Shown here in pieces: positions 35,328 to 46,687 of a stretch of DNA of 64,000 nucleotides. The stretch is from Geosiphon pyriformis. Taxonomy: Eukaryota; Glomeromycota; Glomeromycetes; Archaeosporales; Geosiphonaceae. Position numbers and translations under genes: made by a program. The notes under the pieces are model-generated. The model was not told where the DNA came from. It ran no database searches and was given only the letters and a program-made list of their open reading frames with translations. The number at the start of each line of letters is the position of its first letter. Position 1 is the first letter of the stretch. Where the stretch lies: assembly GCA_016748015.1 (NCBI GenBank), contig JAAOMT010000590.1:125107-189106 (forward strand), written 5' to 3'.

Positions 35328-35632
35328 TCATGACACTACAAAACCCATGTTTTCATCATCCTGGAAATAATTCAAAATTCGGTCAAATTCTTCAAAGAAA
35401 ATGCAAATCAAAGGTTAAGAATTAAGTTTGGTTGACAATTTTGATTAAGATGAAAAATTTTAATTATTTTCTCATCATCATCATCATCATCATCATCTGC
35501 TGCTGCTGCTGCTGCTGCATATGAACGTTTTCGACGGCTTGGACGGCAAATATCTAATTGATGAAATTCTGAAAGAAATGTAGGCTCCTGTGTGTGGTTT
35601 AAATTTACAAAAGGTTTGAAAAAACGTTGTCG
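35328..35632 (-). pseudogene. Candidate gene remnant with Ala and Asp runs
   Basis: Minus strand, open from 35,632 to 35,408: RQRFFKPFVNLNHTQEPTFL, SEFHQLDICRPSRRKRSY, then seven Ala and seven Asp, then EKIIKIFHLNQN. A second coherent piece in another frame, EEFDRILNYFQDDENMGFVV, ends at TGA 35,328 (35,393-35,328). The two would need an intron or a frameshift between them; GTCAACC..TTTGAAG joins them in frame but creates TAA at the junction. No start or upstream exon is clear. The SRRKRSY patch could be a nuclear localisation signal. Either the 3' end of a real small gene that I cannot splice, or a pseudogene. Confidence 0.45.
35472..35519. repeat. Compound (TCA)n(CTG)n trinucleotide repeat
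   Basis: About seven ATC/TCA units directly followed by about seven CTG units, in frame as poly-Asp and poly-Ala on the minus strand. Confidence 0.85.
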
Positions 35633-35955
35633 AAATTTTAATTAAAATATATATATTTTGAACAGAAATTAAATATAAACTTTTTTTAATACTTTGTTAA
35701 AGGAGGCATTTATAATAGATACTTCAACTTTTCTATAATTAAAATTTGAATCCGTTGCTCAATTTTTATTATTAAACTTGAGGTACATCTGATTTGAAAA
35801 ATTGTGTTCAAGCATCTGGCAAGTCTAATTTCTCTTACGTTAAATATCAAAAGTTATAAAAATACTCAAATAAAATTAAAAAATAAATAAATATATATCA
35901 GCTATTTCAGTGATTTAATAATAAACATAAACTCTACTAGACAGATTTTTCTCAA

Positions 35956-36545
35956 TTACAACGCCATTAACATAACAAAAGTTAATGTTGAAACTGTTAT
36001 TCCAAACAAATTACCCGTCGAAGTTCTAATTCCACCCGAACTCTTTTCTTTTCCTTTCGAATTCTCGGTACTATTTTCTCCTGAACCTATTAAATTTTCA
36101 ATAAGGTGCATAACACCATTACTCAATAATAAATCTCCTTTAATTATCTGTGTCCCATTAACCGTTAAATTTCCCCCATTCTTGGGCATTTGAATGGTAA
36201 TGGTAGAATTGTTTAAAGTCTTAAAAGTATTCCCATCTTTTAAATCTGAAGCATATAAGACTTTTGGGACCACGTGTTGAAGAAGAGTGGAACGGATAAA
36301 AGAAGCGTTCAAAGATTTTTCGATGAGTGGTTCTAGAGCTGAGTTTGGTGGAGCGAATATTGTTATACCAGAAGTAAAATCAATTGCTGAGGTTAGATTG
36401 GCTTCGTCAATGAGGTATTGAAGTTGCGAAGGAGCATCTGAATTTTCGGAGAATTGTAGAGGTGGGCTAGGGACTTTAAGTAAAATTAAATTAATAGGAA
36501 AAATTTAGAGATTATGACGAATTTTTAATAATATCTATACAAAAT

Positions 36546-36579
<34 letters not shown>

Positions 36580-37111
36580 TCAATTACTTACAATTATCAA
36601 TAATATGAACAACACCATTTGAAACCACGTTATCTACTGAGGTAGCGATCCCATCATTGACACCAATCTTTCCATCGAGCGTCTTATTAATTTTCAAAAC
36701 CTGTCCAGTGCCATTTGGTAACCAAGCCAGATACTCGGTTAAAAATGTAGGTACGAGCTTCTCTTGTCCAGCATTTAAATCCGTACTTTTTACTGTCCCG
36801 TTAACAATCAAGTATCGGAATCTATTTAATGATTCTGTAGTGTTTCCGATATTAATTTTTGAAAAGAGCCATGTATCATCCGAAGGAGCAAATAATGTGA
36901 ATGGTCCTGGACGATTTAGTAAATCTGTGACTTGTTTGAACGATGAATCGGTGAAATATTCTGCTAGTTTTGAAAGTTTATCGTTTTTTTCAAGGAATTT
37001 TAGAATTGTTGTTGAACCTGTTGAACCAGTGTTCGTATTTTGGGAATAGGATAAAGGAAGTGAAATGAGAAGTTCTGCTAAAAGAACTGTGAAAAGGGGT
37101 TTTAAATGCAT
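35956..37111 (-). CDS. Secreted, probably GPI-anchored protein with two fasciclin (FAS1) domains
   Basis: Two exons (36,592-37,111 and 35,956-36,473) with a 118-nt phase-1 intron give 345 residues. The Met at 37,111 begins a signal peptide (MHLKPLFTVLLAELLISLPL, cleavage near residue 23). FAS1 domain 1 has the H1-type motif FTLFAPSDDTW (about 72-82) and the H2-type GVVHIIDN just before the intron. Domain 2 has ITIFAPPNSAL and NGVMHLIENLI. Several NxT/NxS sites suggest N-glycosylation. The tail is a Ser/Gly/Lys-rich spacer and a hydrophobic end (LFGITVSTLTFVMLMAL), as in GPI-anchored cell-surface proteins. FAS1 proteins mediate cell-surface adhesion; a role at the fungal wall or host interface is inference. 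The second gene at 42.9-44.1 kb is a paralogue with the same intron position and phase. Confidence 0.92.
36543..36588. repeat. (TCAA)n array in the intron of the first fasciclin gene
   Basis: About nine TCAA units next to the 5' splice site of the minus-strand gene. Confidence 0.85.
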
Positions 37112-37680
37112 TTTTCAAATTATTTGTTTTTTTTCTTTCAAAGTTGGGAAATTAATATTTTTTTCTTGATTTAGGTTTATTTGTTTGTTTTGACCCTTCA
37201 AAGATTTATTTTCTATTTATAAAGAAAAAAAATCTCATTAAGAAAAAAGATTTTCCTAGAAAAATTATAGGTAACCCTCACGGGAAAACTTTACAATAAA
37301 GTGCAATACAAAAAATTATGCACAAAGAAATTACGTTAAAAAGTTCGGAATATTCAATTTAATAACCAAATTTAAAAAAACTTCTACTTTTTTTTTCCGG
37401 GTAAAAAGCTCTTTTCTTGGTATAACACAATTTTTTAGTTTCGGATTTTTTTACAAAATCAAATGTGCTCATCCTTTAAAAATTGTACAGTATTAGATAG
37501 ATAGGTCATAATTATTTTCCGTTGTCGGATGAAAGTTTATATTTTTTCAAAAAAATCGGTTAAACTATTCGAATGACTAAAGTTTTAACTGACTAGTAGT
37601 ATAGTATGAACTTCAATAATTTCTTCAGTTGAAAATACTAAAGAACAAAATTAATGTTGTATTTCGATTTTCAAAGATTT
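37112..37680. other. Upstream region of the first fasciclin gene
   Basis: Non-coding sequence that should hold the promoter of the minus-strand fasciclin gene, with T-rich tracts just before the start. I cannot place a core element reliably. Confidence 0.4.
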
Positions 37681-37689
37681 AAAAAAAAA
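37681..37689 (-). terminator. RNA polymerase III T-run terminator
   Basis: Nine T on the minus strand, 34 nt beyond the tRNA 3' end; the first run long enough for Pol III termination. Confidence 0.7.
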
Positions 37690-37723
37690 CTATTCGTTAC
37701 TGACAATAATATTAAATAATTTC

Positions 37724-37795
37724 TTCCGCATCGGGGAATTGAACCCCGGCCGTCGCGGTGAAAGCGCGAAATCCTAGCCACTAGACCAATGCGGA
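37724..37795 (-). tRNA. tRNA-Glu (UUC)
   Basis: A 72-nt cloverleaf on the minus strand. The acceptor stem TCCGCAT pairs with ATGCGGA and A is the discriminator. The D arm holds the A box TGGTCTAGTGGCTAGG. The anticodon stem TCGCG/CGCGA encloses the loop CTTTCAC, giving anticodon TTC. The T arm holds the B box GGGTTCAATTCC. No intron. Sequence and anticodon match eukaryotic elongator tRNA-Glu. Confidence 0.96.
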
Positions 37796-38013
37796 CTTAT
37801 TTCATGTGAATGAGTAAATTTTTTAAATATTAAATTTTTATTTAAATGACGAATTACCATACAATACCTATTTTTTTTAATGAGCAGTAATTTCCTCTCA
37901 TTTGCTTACTTATTTCTAATTCATTGCTAGATTTACTAGGTGAGTTTTCGACAAATTGACCACCATAACTCATTAAGTTATCATTATCATATATAGACTT
38001 CAAGAAAACTCGC

Positions 38014-38637
38014 TTATCTCAATATCTTTTTCTTGTCATCTTCCTCATTATTTTCATTTCCGTTATCATTACCTAATTTCTTCTCGGGGATATATTGAGC
38101 ATCAAGATTTTTTTCAATAAATAATTGTTAAAACCTTTAGTCTATCGGGAGTATCGGTGACATTATCTAAAAATCATTTTTGGAACAAATTTTTTATTGG
38201 AATTTCTTTGCTCATAAGCTATCCCCGAGATTTGAAGATCTTTTTTTTTGTTAACGGACGCTAAATTCCTTCTTGCTCAGCATACTTTTAAGCTCATTAA
38301 AAGGATTAAAATAACAATTTACGTTAACCAAGATTAAGAATATTTATTTGAATAGATAGAAGTAGTCAAATGACAAATATCTTTTTACCTTAAAGACAAT
38401 TGCTATGAGATGTGTATAATAACTACCGTCACATGTAGTGCAAAGCAGCGGAACTCGTGTGATCTTCACAGTTAACTCACTAATGGCCCTATCTGTAGTG
38501 CGTGGAAAACTACCCCTTTTTTTCGTTATATTAAATGCAATGGCGATTGTTTTTGATATTTGATTGTGGTCTTTATCCATAAAAAATGAATAAATTGTAC
38601 ATGTAAAATTCAAGAGTATGATTGTCAAAATTCCCAT
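38014..38637 (-). pseudogene. Uncertain gene or gene remnant, possibly secreted or membrane-anchored
   Basis: Exon 1 (38,637-38,389) starts MGILTIILLNFTCTIYSFF, signal-peptide-like, then KDHNQISKTIAIAFNITKKR, GSFPRTTDRAISELTVKI and CTTCDGSYYTHLIAIVFK, ending at a GTAAAAAG donor in phase 0. Downstream readings SVNKKKDLQISGIAYEQRN, NVTDTPDRLKVLTIIY and LDAQYIPEKKLGNDNGNEN (to TAA at 38,014) look coding but lie in different frames with stops between. Base composition is clearly less AT-rich than the desert that follows. I do not recognise the family. It may be a pseudogene or a gene with more introns than I can resolve. Confidence 0.45.
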
Positions 38638-41600
38638 TTTCCATATTTAATAATATCATTTAAACAAAACTTTTATACCAAATAAACTTGCATATTTCTG
38701 ACTTAAAAAAAAATTCTGAAGCATATTTAACTTTTATGTAGGTTTCTAAATATGTTGATTATATGAAATTTGTAATAATTACAGAGCCAGTATAATTATT
38801 AAAATTTTATAAAAACAACAATAAAAAAAAGATGAGTTCTGGTTTTTTTAAATAGAATATGTGGAACTTTTCTTATTGTACTATTAATTAAATTTGTTTT
38901 TATACATAAATCAATCTAGGCATAATACATGCATCTTTAAACATTAATAATTAGGCTGTAAATCTTTTTGCAATTATAAAATTCTTAAATGTTTTATTAT
39001 CATTAAAAATAAATAAATTTTAATAATAAAATGTATTTATAATAACTGCTTTTTAATAATTTTAATATAAATTTTTATTACATAATTATAATAAATAATT
39101 TTTAAATTAATTCTGTTTAATATTAAGTTAATATTTTATTATAATTAATATTTTTTCTTATTAATTTTTATAATATTTATTAATTACTAATATTTTATAC
39201 TTGGCTATTTTATTTTTAGAATTTGCTATTAACTTGATTATTGATTTAATTCTCAATTTGATTCTAAATTTGATTATTGACTTAATTGTTAATTTAACCA
39301 TTAATTTGATTATTGACTTAATTGTTAATTTAACCATTAATTTAATTATTAACTTAGCTATTTATTTATTTTAATAATTATGTAAGCAAAGAATATTAAA
39401 GCTGTAAAAAGTATTTTAAAATTATTTAAGCAATAAACCTTAATTTAATTTTATGTATTAAATATTTTTTTTATTTTTTATTTCAATTTAAATATTTTAA
39501 AATAAAAAATTAAAATATTTTTTTAAAGTTGTATTTATTAGATTAAAATAAAAATAATAAATATTTGTTATTATATTTTAAAAACTGTTAAAATTATAAT
39601 AGTTGTTATAACTTTTATTAAAAATTACAAAAAAATTTTAAAAATTTTATTATTAATAAATAAACTTAATTATTATTTATTACAATACAACAAAATATAT
39701 ATTATAAAATAAATATAATCTATGCATTTTTTATATACTAATTACTTAGACCAATTAAGAAAATATTACATATTTAATTTAATCAAATTATTTTTGGCCA
39801 AGTTTAAAAAAAACAAATAAATTTTTTTAAAACCAAAATAAATTGAATAAATCTTAATTATATTCAAATTATATATTATATTCTTAATATTAATCATTAT
39901 AAAAATTTTTATATTAATAAAAAATAAGCTATTAATAAATATTAGGTTTTTTTTATATTTAATTTTTAATTTATCTTTAAATATGTTAATTTTTTTTATA
40001 TATAATAAAAAATTTTTTTAAAAAGTTAATTAACTTAAAATTTCTTATTTTTAATATATTAAATTACACTACTTTTTTTTAATTATAATTAATAATTTTT
40101 TACACATAATTTATAAATATAAAATTTTAATTAATTAATTTTAAAATTAAGTATTTTAATAATTAAACTTTTTTAAGTAATAAAAATAAAAATTAATAAC
40201 TAGTTTTTAACTATTATTTTTTAATTTATTACTTAATATTTGAAATATTATTTATTTGTTTTTATATTATTTATACTAATAAATAAACTAAAAATAATAA
40301 TAATAATTTTATTATAAAAATTAATAATATTATAATAAAAAATATTAACTCAATAATTAATAAACTATGATTTAATAATACATAAATAATTAATTATACT
40401 AGTTTTTTAATTAGTTAATTAAATTTAACAAACTTTTTAAATATAATTAAATTTATAATAATAACTATAAATACAATTTTTTTTTTATTGTTATTGTGAT
40501 TAAATTGGTTGTTATAATTATAATTATTATATTTAAAAATTAGTTTAATTCTTTTATTATTTATTATTGTAATAATTAATATATATTTGTATTTTTAGCA
40601 AAATATTTATCAATTTTTTAAATTAGTTTTTTACTTAATTAACTAATTTTTGTATTAAAATTGGCTGTTTTACTTATAATCAAGTTAAAAATTTGGTTAT
40701 TATTTGGTTTTTGTTTTATAGATTCAAAATTTTTGGCAAAAATTATAGTAATTTATAATTTATTTAAGCATTAAAATCAGATTTGTTGTAAGATACTGTT
40801 TTTTAATTTTTTTATAAATTAGTTAAAAATTTAAATAATAATATAATAATTGTTTTTAATAGCTTAAATTTGTTTAAATAAATAATAAAACTTTATTATT
40901 TTTTTGTTTAATAATACTTAATTTATTTTATAGTTTAATAAACATATTTAAATATTAAAAATATTAAAAAAAAGCAGTTTTAAAAACAATAAAATTAATA
41001 AATATTGTTTTTTTTTAAATAGTCAAAATTTAAAACCAAAAATTAATTTTTTAATTTTTTAAATTTTTAAATTTGTTTATAATTTAAAATTTAACCTAAT
41101 TTTTTAATAATAATAAATACTAAATTATTTATTTTTTTAAGATAATTTTATTATATTAATTTGTTTTACAAAATTATTTATTTATTATATATTACAAGTA
41201 ATAATTTTTTATATTAAAATTAATTATTAAAATAATATTTTATTAAAAAAATTATAAGTAATTATGTTTATTAATAAAATATAAAAATGAATTTAATATT
41301 AGTTTTTTAATTTTTATGTTTTTTTGTTTTTATTAGTTTTTATTATATATATTAAATTTTTATTAATTATAACAAATTACTTAAAAGTCATTAATTTAAT
41401 AATTTTATAATTGGCAAATTTTATTATAATTTAATTAATATTATTTTATTAAACTTAAAAAGTTAACTTTACAGCTATTTTAAACATATTAACAAATATT
41501 TTTTAATAATTATCTTTTAATTTATATTTATATTTACATATTTTAAATTAATATTTGTAATAATATTATTTTTACAATTTTATAGTTTTGTTTAAGCCTA

Positions 41601-41756
41601 ATTCAAATATAAACATAAATTAAATAATTTTTTAGAATTTTAAAAGTTCTCTTTTATAAAATTATCAACTTGACAAAAAAATTTTAACAAATTTTAAATT
41701 TTTTTAAAAAAAAATTATTTTAAACAAATTAATTAAAAAAGAAAAAAAATCAAGAA

Positions 41757-41787
<31 letters not shown>

Positions 41788-42080
41788 TTTAATAATATTT
41801 AAATTTTATTTAATCAAGTTTAAAAAAAAGTTTAACCAATATTATTAAAAAGGTTATCTAATTGTTAAAATGTTTATTATTGCAAAAAATACAACATTAA
41901 AATTAATTTATTAAAATAAAACCAAACATTAATGATGTTAATAAACAAAATAGATTTAAATAATGTTTTTTTTTGAATTGCACAACAAAGCTTTTTTATT
42001 ATTATAAATAATTAATATATAAAAAGTTTATTTTAATTTAAATATATATATGATTATTTAAATTTTTTATCAATTTTTTA

Positions 42081-42118
<38 letters not shown>

Positions 42119-42302
42119 TTCAAGATTATAAAATCATTTTTTCAGCTGAAAAAAAATATATTTAAAACATTTATTAGTTGTAGTTTTTTGTGTTAAAAGC
42201 TTAAAACATGTTATAATAAAGTGTATATATAGAGAAGATTGTTGTAAAAATGATATTAATAGGATTGAGCCAAGACTGAATTATGAGAAAAAAAACGGGC
42301 CC
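38638..42302. other. AT-rich gene desert
   Basis: Over 3.6 kb of A/T-dominated sequence. A mildly repetitive block at 39,224-39,375 has TTAATTTGATTATTGACTTAATTG-like words in tandem. A (TA)n tract of about 30 bp lies at 42,087-42,115 and an (ATT)n tract at 41,759-41,787. No genes. Confidence 0.65.
39224..39375. repeat. Degenerate tandem repeat
   Basis: Repeated words of the form TTGATTATTGACTTAATTG and AATTTAACCATTAATTTGA, with a period of about 20-40 bp. Confidence 0.6.
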
Positions 42303-42467
42303 TACAAAAAGAATGATTAATAGTCTCTTTCGTTGACTATTTCAAGTGCCAAGGGTAATATGTTCAAGACTTGAGAGACCTTATAATTGCTTCCTATTTC
42401 AAAAATTGGTGCCCTGATGGTTTCAAAGTTTCTAAAGTAACTATTATTTTATCGAGAACCGGACAAT
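42303..42467 (-). repeat. Copy 1 of a dispersed inverted homologous sequence
   Basis: The reverse complement of this segment aligns with 46,440-46,687. Shared words include GGTTCTC..TAAAATAATA, ACTTTAGAAACTTT, CACCAATTTT.GAAATAGGA and CATTCTTTTTGTA. Probably a decayed gene family or transposon. No clean frame. Confidence 0.65.
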
Positions 42468-42931
42468 ATCGAAAATAACCTTTTATATACATTGCCAGTG
42501 ACACTTTTATTCGCTTGAAATTATCGATATTAAAATTTTTGGTAATTTACCAAATGTTTTCATTAAAAGTTTTGGATTTTGTAAGTCGTAACTAATTTTA
42601 TTAGTCAGTGAGGAGATAAGTAACATAATTTCAAGATAGTGAAATAAATTCCTCGTACAAGATATGATGAAAAAGCTGTCATTTGTAGAAATTATCAAAT
42701 TGGTTTACTAGTTATTGAACTAAAAGTACAAATTAATTTTTCTTTTACCCTTGAAAAATTAAATATTTTAGGGAAACATTGAACTTAATTTGTGATTAAT
42801 GTGATGTAATATAAAGAGAAAGTGAAATGGTACATGTTTAAATTTCGAAAATTGTGTTAAACTAAAGAATAGGTGGGTATCATGATATCTAATCAATTAT
42901 TATCTAACCAATCAAAAAGTAAAAATAGAAT

Positions 42932-44124
42932 TTAAAAAAGTAAATGACCAGCAAAAGTAATAACGAATGAACCAAACAAAAGACCCATTGAAACAATAGA
43001 AACAGGATTAGAACTATTAGAACTATTAGAACTATTAGAACCATTCTCGCTAGTAGTCTGATTTGTTATACTATTGTCTTTGACAGCTTCTCCACTTCCT
43101 TTAGTAATAACTTTAGTAATCACATGTACGACACCATTAGAAGTCAGAACATCAGTCAGGCTAACTGGACTACCATTAACGGTCACGATATTTTTTTCAG
43201 AGACACTAATCTTTAAAGTTTCATTCTTGTCACCCAATGATTGAAAAACATCACCCTCTTTTAAGTCGGTCGAGTATAGGATTCTATTAATTACATGAAT
43301 TTTCAAAATACCAGCGAGTTGAGTTGAATTTAAAGTGTCGGCTTTAGCGTCTTTGAAGGCTTCATTTGTCGGCGCGAAAATTGTTACACCTTTTAGACCA
43401 TCAACTGTTGTGGTGAGGTTAGCGATTTTTAAAGCATTAACGAGCTCTGATAAACCATTATCTTGGGCTACTTTTGAGGGAGGTGATGGTGGTACCAAGA
43501 CTATGTTATAAATGTATTAAATGGTGGTAGTAGTGATTAATAAAAAATTTTCATTAGAGAAATTAGTTAAAGATGAATCAAATTTTTTTCATTGAAAAAT
43601 TAATAATTACCGGTATCAATGATATGAATAACACCATTAGTAGCAGATACATCAGCCTTGATAATTTTTGCGTTATTGACTAATATACCATTGGAGGTAG
43701 AATTGATCTTAACTTCTTGATATTGGTTAGTTGATAAATTAACCAAGGTATCATTCAGTAAAGTTGGAACCAAAGTAATAGTATCTTTTTTAAAGTCTTT
43801 TGAAGTGTACTTTTTAGCTACAACATGATATTTCAATACTGCCGATACCAGAGTCTTGTTATTTCCATCGAAACCAGAAGCAGTAATTGCTTTAAAAGCA
43901 TTATCGTTAGGGGCGAAGACTGTATAATTTCCATCACTACTTAATAATTTTGCGAACTGTTCATAGCCAGGTGAGTTAAGAATAGTGTTAAGGAATGAAA
44001 GGGATGGTTCATTTTTAGCTATTTCAGCGATATTATTGGCTTTTAAAGTCGGTACTGAACCGAGTATAATGAGATAAGCAAATGTTGCCGCGGTAGTAAG
44101 GGATGAAATGGATTTTAAAAACAT
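42932..44124 (-). CDS. Second secreted, probably GPI-anchored two-domain fasciclin (FAS1) protein
   Basis: Two exons (43,611-44,124 and 42,932-43,500) with a 110-nt phase-1 intron give 360 residues. A signal peptide (MFLKSISSLTTAATFAYLII; cleavage near residue 29) precedes FAS1 domain 1 with YTVFAPNDNAF and NGVIHIIDTG at the exon end. Domain 2 has VTIFAPTNEAF, HVINRILYSTDLKEGDVFQ and NGVVHVITKVI. The C-terminal spacer has three Ser-Ser-Asn repeats, then a hydrophobic tail (MGLLFGSFVITFAGHLLF) as in GPI-anchored proteins. It is clearly paralogous to the gene at 36.0-37.1 kb: same strand, domain order, intron site and phase. Expected role: cell-surface adhesion. Confidence 0.93.
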
Positions 44125-44195
44125 AATGAAAATTTTTTTATAATTCGTAAAAATTTAGATTGGAAAAAAGAATAAAATTAATTATTATTTCTCTA

Positions 44196-44234
44196 AGAGA
44201 GAGAGAGTGACAGAAAGAGAGAGAGAGAGAGAGA
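44196..44234. repeat. (GA)n tract upstream of the second fasciclin gene
   Basis: Two GA runs separated by TGACAGAAA, about 75-110 bp before the start codon on the minus strand. Could be 5' UTR or promoter. Confidence 0.8.
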
Positions 44235-45369
44235 TTGAAAATTAGATAATTGTCAAAATTTCAAATATCTTTTTACGAAAATTTCTTTTGCCAGTAATAT
44301 CTTCTTTATATAGTTGCAATAAATCATAGAATTCAATAGAAAAAGGTGGATTTATAATCCAAACTTTCTAAACAATCGATAAAAATATACAAGATTTTAC
44401 GATTTCGACAGTGAATAGAAAAGCGGAGAAAAAGAAGAATAGATTCAAGTGGTAGAAATATTAATTTGATAAACATTTTATTATTACTTTTGTGTTCCAA
44501 AACTAACTAATTTATCTTTGATAAAACTAGTAAAATACCGATGATGACAATAAAGTTGGCGTCAATCAGAGTTTAGATTAAGCAAGAATTTATATTCTAA
44601 TTAGCACCTTTTTACAAAATCGAATACTTTTTGATGTAAATCTTCATTAACTTAAAAAATAAAGTTTTAAAGAAAAAAGGTCATAATTTATCCTATTCTG
44701 GTTATCAACAAAAATTCGAAATTTATAAAGTTGACCAAAAAAGTTTATCGTTATTTAAAATTAGTCTGACTAACCCGTTTTTAATATCCCATTAAAGGAA
44801 GAAAGGGGGAGGGGGGAGTTCGATATTCAGAATTGTTTTAAGTTTCACATACATGTTACTCAAAATCTGAACTAAACCTTTTTCGGTTTTTTAGAGAGAG
44901 AAATCTATTAAAAAATAAAACTGACACTATTACTAGAGAGATAAATTATCTGATTTTCCTGATATATATATATTTAAGAATAAATTTTTTTTTTCTTTTA
45001 CACAACTAGTTGTTCTTTCCTTAATCGAAAAATTAGGCAAAAAAAATATATTTGTAATTACAAATTATATAACATCAATTTCGAATTTTCCGATTCACCC
45101 AAGTATGGGTACAATTCTCCCCATTTATCATTTATCATTTTTTTCGATCCTGAAATTATTTAACATTAGAAAATTCTACGAATACATTGTATTCTTGTGT
45201 GTTAAATGTCGGGATAAGGTATCAACCGTAAAAGATAAATATTAAAATGTATAATTTAGAAAGTTCATCGGTTTGTTTTTCTCGATTCGGAGGGAAAGTG
45301 ATTTTTCAACAAACAATGATAACCCCGATTTGCACATTCGTCCTCATTATTATTATTTTTTGATCGATC

Positions 45370-45371
<2 letters not shown>

Positions 45372-45416
<45 letters not shown>
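45372..45416. repeat. Poly-T tract of about 45 nt
   Basis: An uninterrupted T run. Could be the tail of a retroposed sequence or a slippage tract. Confidence 0.85.
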
Positions 45417-45423
<7 letters not shown>

Positions 45424-45651
45424 CAACTTTTGAATTTCTCGGGGGTTTTTTTTCAATGATGATAATGATTATTAATTTTATTATTGTGTTAAAAAATATT
45501 CTTGTTTCCCAAATTTCTCTTTCTCATTCATTAAATAAGAGAAAGAAAAAGGATTAATCAAAATTTCTAACAATCATTTTTCAATTTCCCAAGCAAAGAA
45601 TATTTAAATATTAAAAACCAGATGAAGTGAATAACATAAGTAAAAGTTGAT

Positions 45652-45677
45652 TATTATTATTATTATTATTATTATTA
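45652..45677. repeat. (ATT)n microsatellite
   Basis: About eight ATT units. Confidence 0.85.
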
Positions 45678-45740
45678 AGATTGTCTTTTTTACCTCCAAT
45701 TAGTATAAAAAATAATTGAATAAAATATAAATGAGATATT

Positions 45741-45765
45741 TAATTCAATTCAATTCAATTCAATT
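45741..45765. repeat. (AATTC)n minisatellite, first array
   Basis: About five AATTC units. A second array of the same unit lies at 45,909-45,933. Confidence 0.8.
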
Positions 45766-45908
45766 AAAATCTTTGGATTTGACAATTTTTATTTGGAGAT
45801 TTTCGTCTTGTCAAAGAGTTGATAGATTTTATTTTTTCCTTGTGGAAAAGAAATTTATTTTTATTAGAAATCATTTTCTGTTTATTTTTAATAGATATAC
45901 ATTGATTT

Positions 45909-45933
45909 TCAATTCAATTCAATTCAATTCAAT
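45909..45933. repeat. (AATTC)n minisatellite, second array
   Basis: About five AATTC units, 145 bp after the first array. Confidence 0.8.
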
Positions 45934-46273
45934 TACTGTTACCATACTGAATCAAAATTTTTTCTAAAGAAATTTTTTATTGCTATACTGATATCAGATT
46001 TCGTAATTTACCATTTTTTTTTCATGAATATTGTCAAGAATAAATAGTTAAACCAAATAAAGATTTTCACAACATATTAATCATGAATAGATAAAAAAAT
46101 TTCGTTACTTGGACATGAATAGATAAAAAAAAAACTTTCCTTTACTTAGACATGAATGAGATTTTTTAAGGTAATCAATTCATGATTTGATGAAACATAT
46201 TGGGATCTGAGGGTTGAAAGACTCATGTTTCATTGCAGATGTCAATTTATTATTTATTATTTATTATTATTTT

Positions 46274-46275
<2 letters not shown>

Positions 46276-46350
<75 letters not shown>
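46276..46350. repeat. (ATT)n microsatellite, 25 units
   Basis: Uninterrupted ATT repeat, the longest of the window. Confidence 0.9.
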
Positions 46351-46352
<2 letters not shown>

Positions 46353-46439
46353 GTAAATTTTTTAAAATTAGAAAAAGATGGTTGATACAGGTAATTTTAA
46401 CTGCTATTAGCATATGTTTATAAAATATTATTCCCGAAA

Positions 46440-46687
46440 ATTGTCGGGTTCTCTGTAAAATAATACCTACTTTAGAAACTTTTAAAACCTAAATCGCATA
46501 GCCCTGATATCATCATTACACCAATTTTCGAAATAGGATATGAATCAATAATAGAGCCTGTAAGAGAAAATTCAAGTTTTAAAACGTGTTAAACTTGACA
46601 CTTGAGATAATCAATGATAAATATTTTTTTGGAAGACTTTATGTTTAGGATAAGTTTATCAAAGCACTACTAACCATTCTTTTTGTA
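46440..46687 (+). repeat. Copy 2 of a dispersed inverted homologous sequence
   Basis: Partner of 42,303-42,467 in opposite orientation, with an insertion of about 80 bp near its 3' end. Together the copies bracket the second fasciclin gene. Confidence 0.65.

Larger units (their letters stand above)
44125..46439. other. Intergenic, rich in simple repeats
   Basis: Holds the upstream region of the second fasciclin gene and many simple repeats, listed separately. Open readings here (for example 45,273-45,557 and 46,214-46,423) are translations of those repeats. Confidence 0.6.

Noticed and set aside
36657-37049. Plus-strand 130-codon ORF
   Set aside because: Antisense of fasciclin exon 1, which has a signal peptide and FAS1 motifs.
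45273-45557. ORF with a Phe run
   Set aside because: Translation of the poly-T tract; no family, no start context.
46214-46423. ORF with a long Leu run
   Set aside because: Translation of the (ATT)n microsatellite; no other coding signal.
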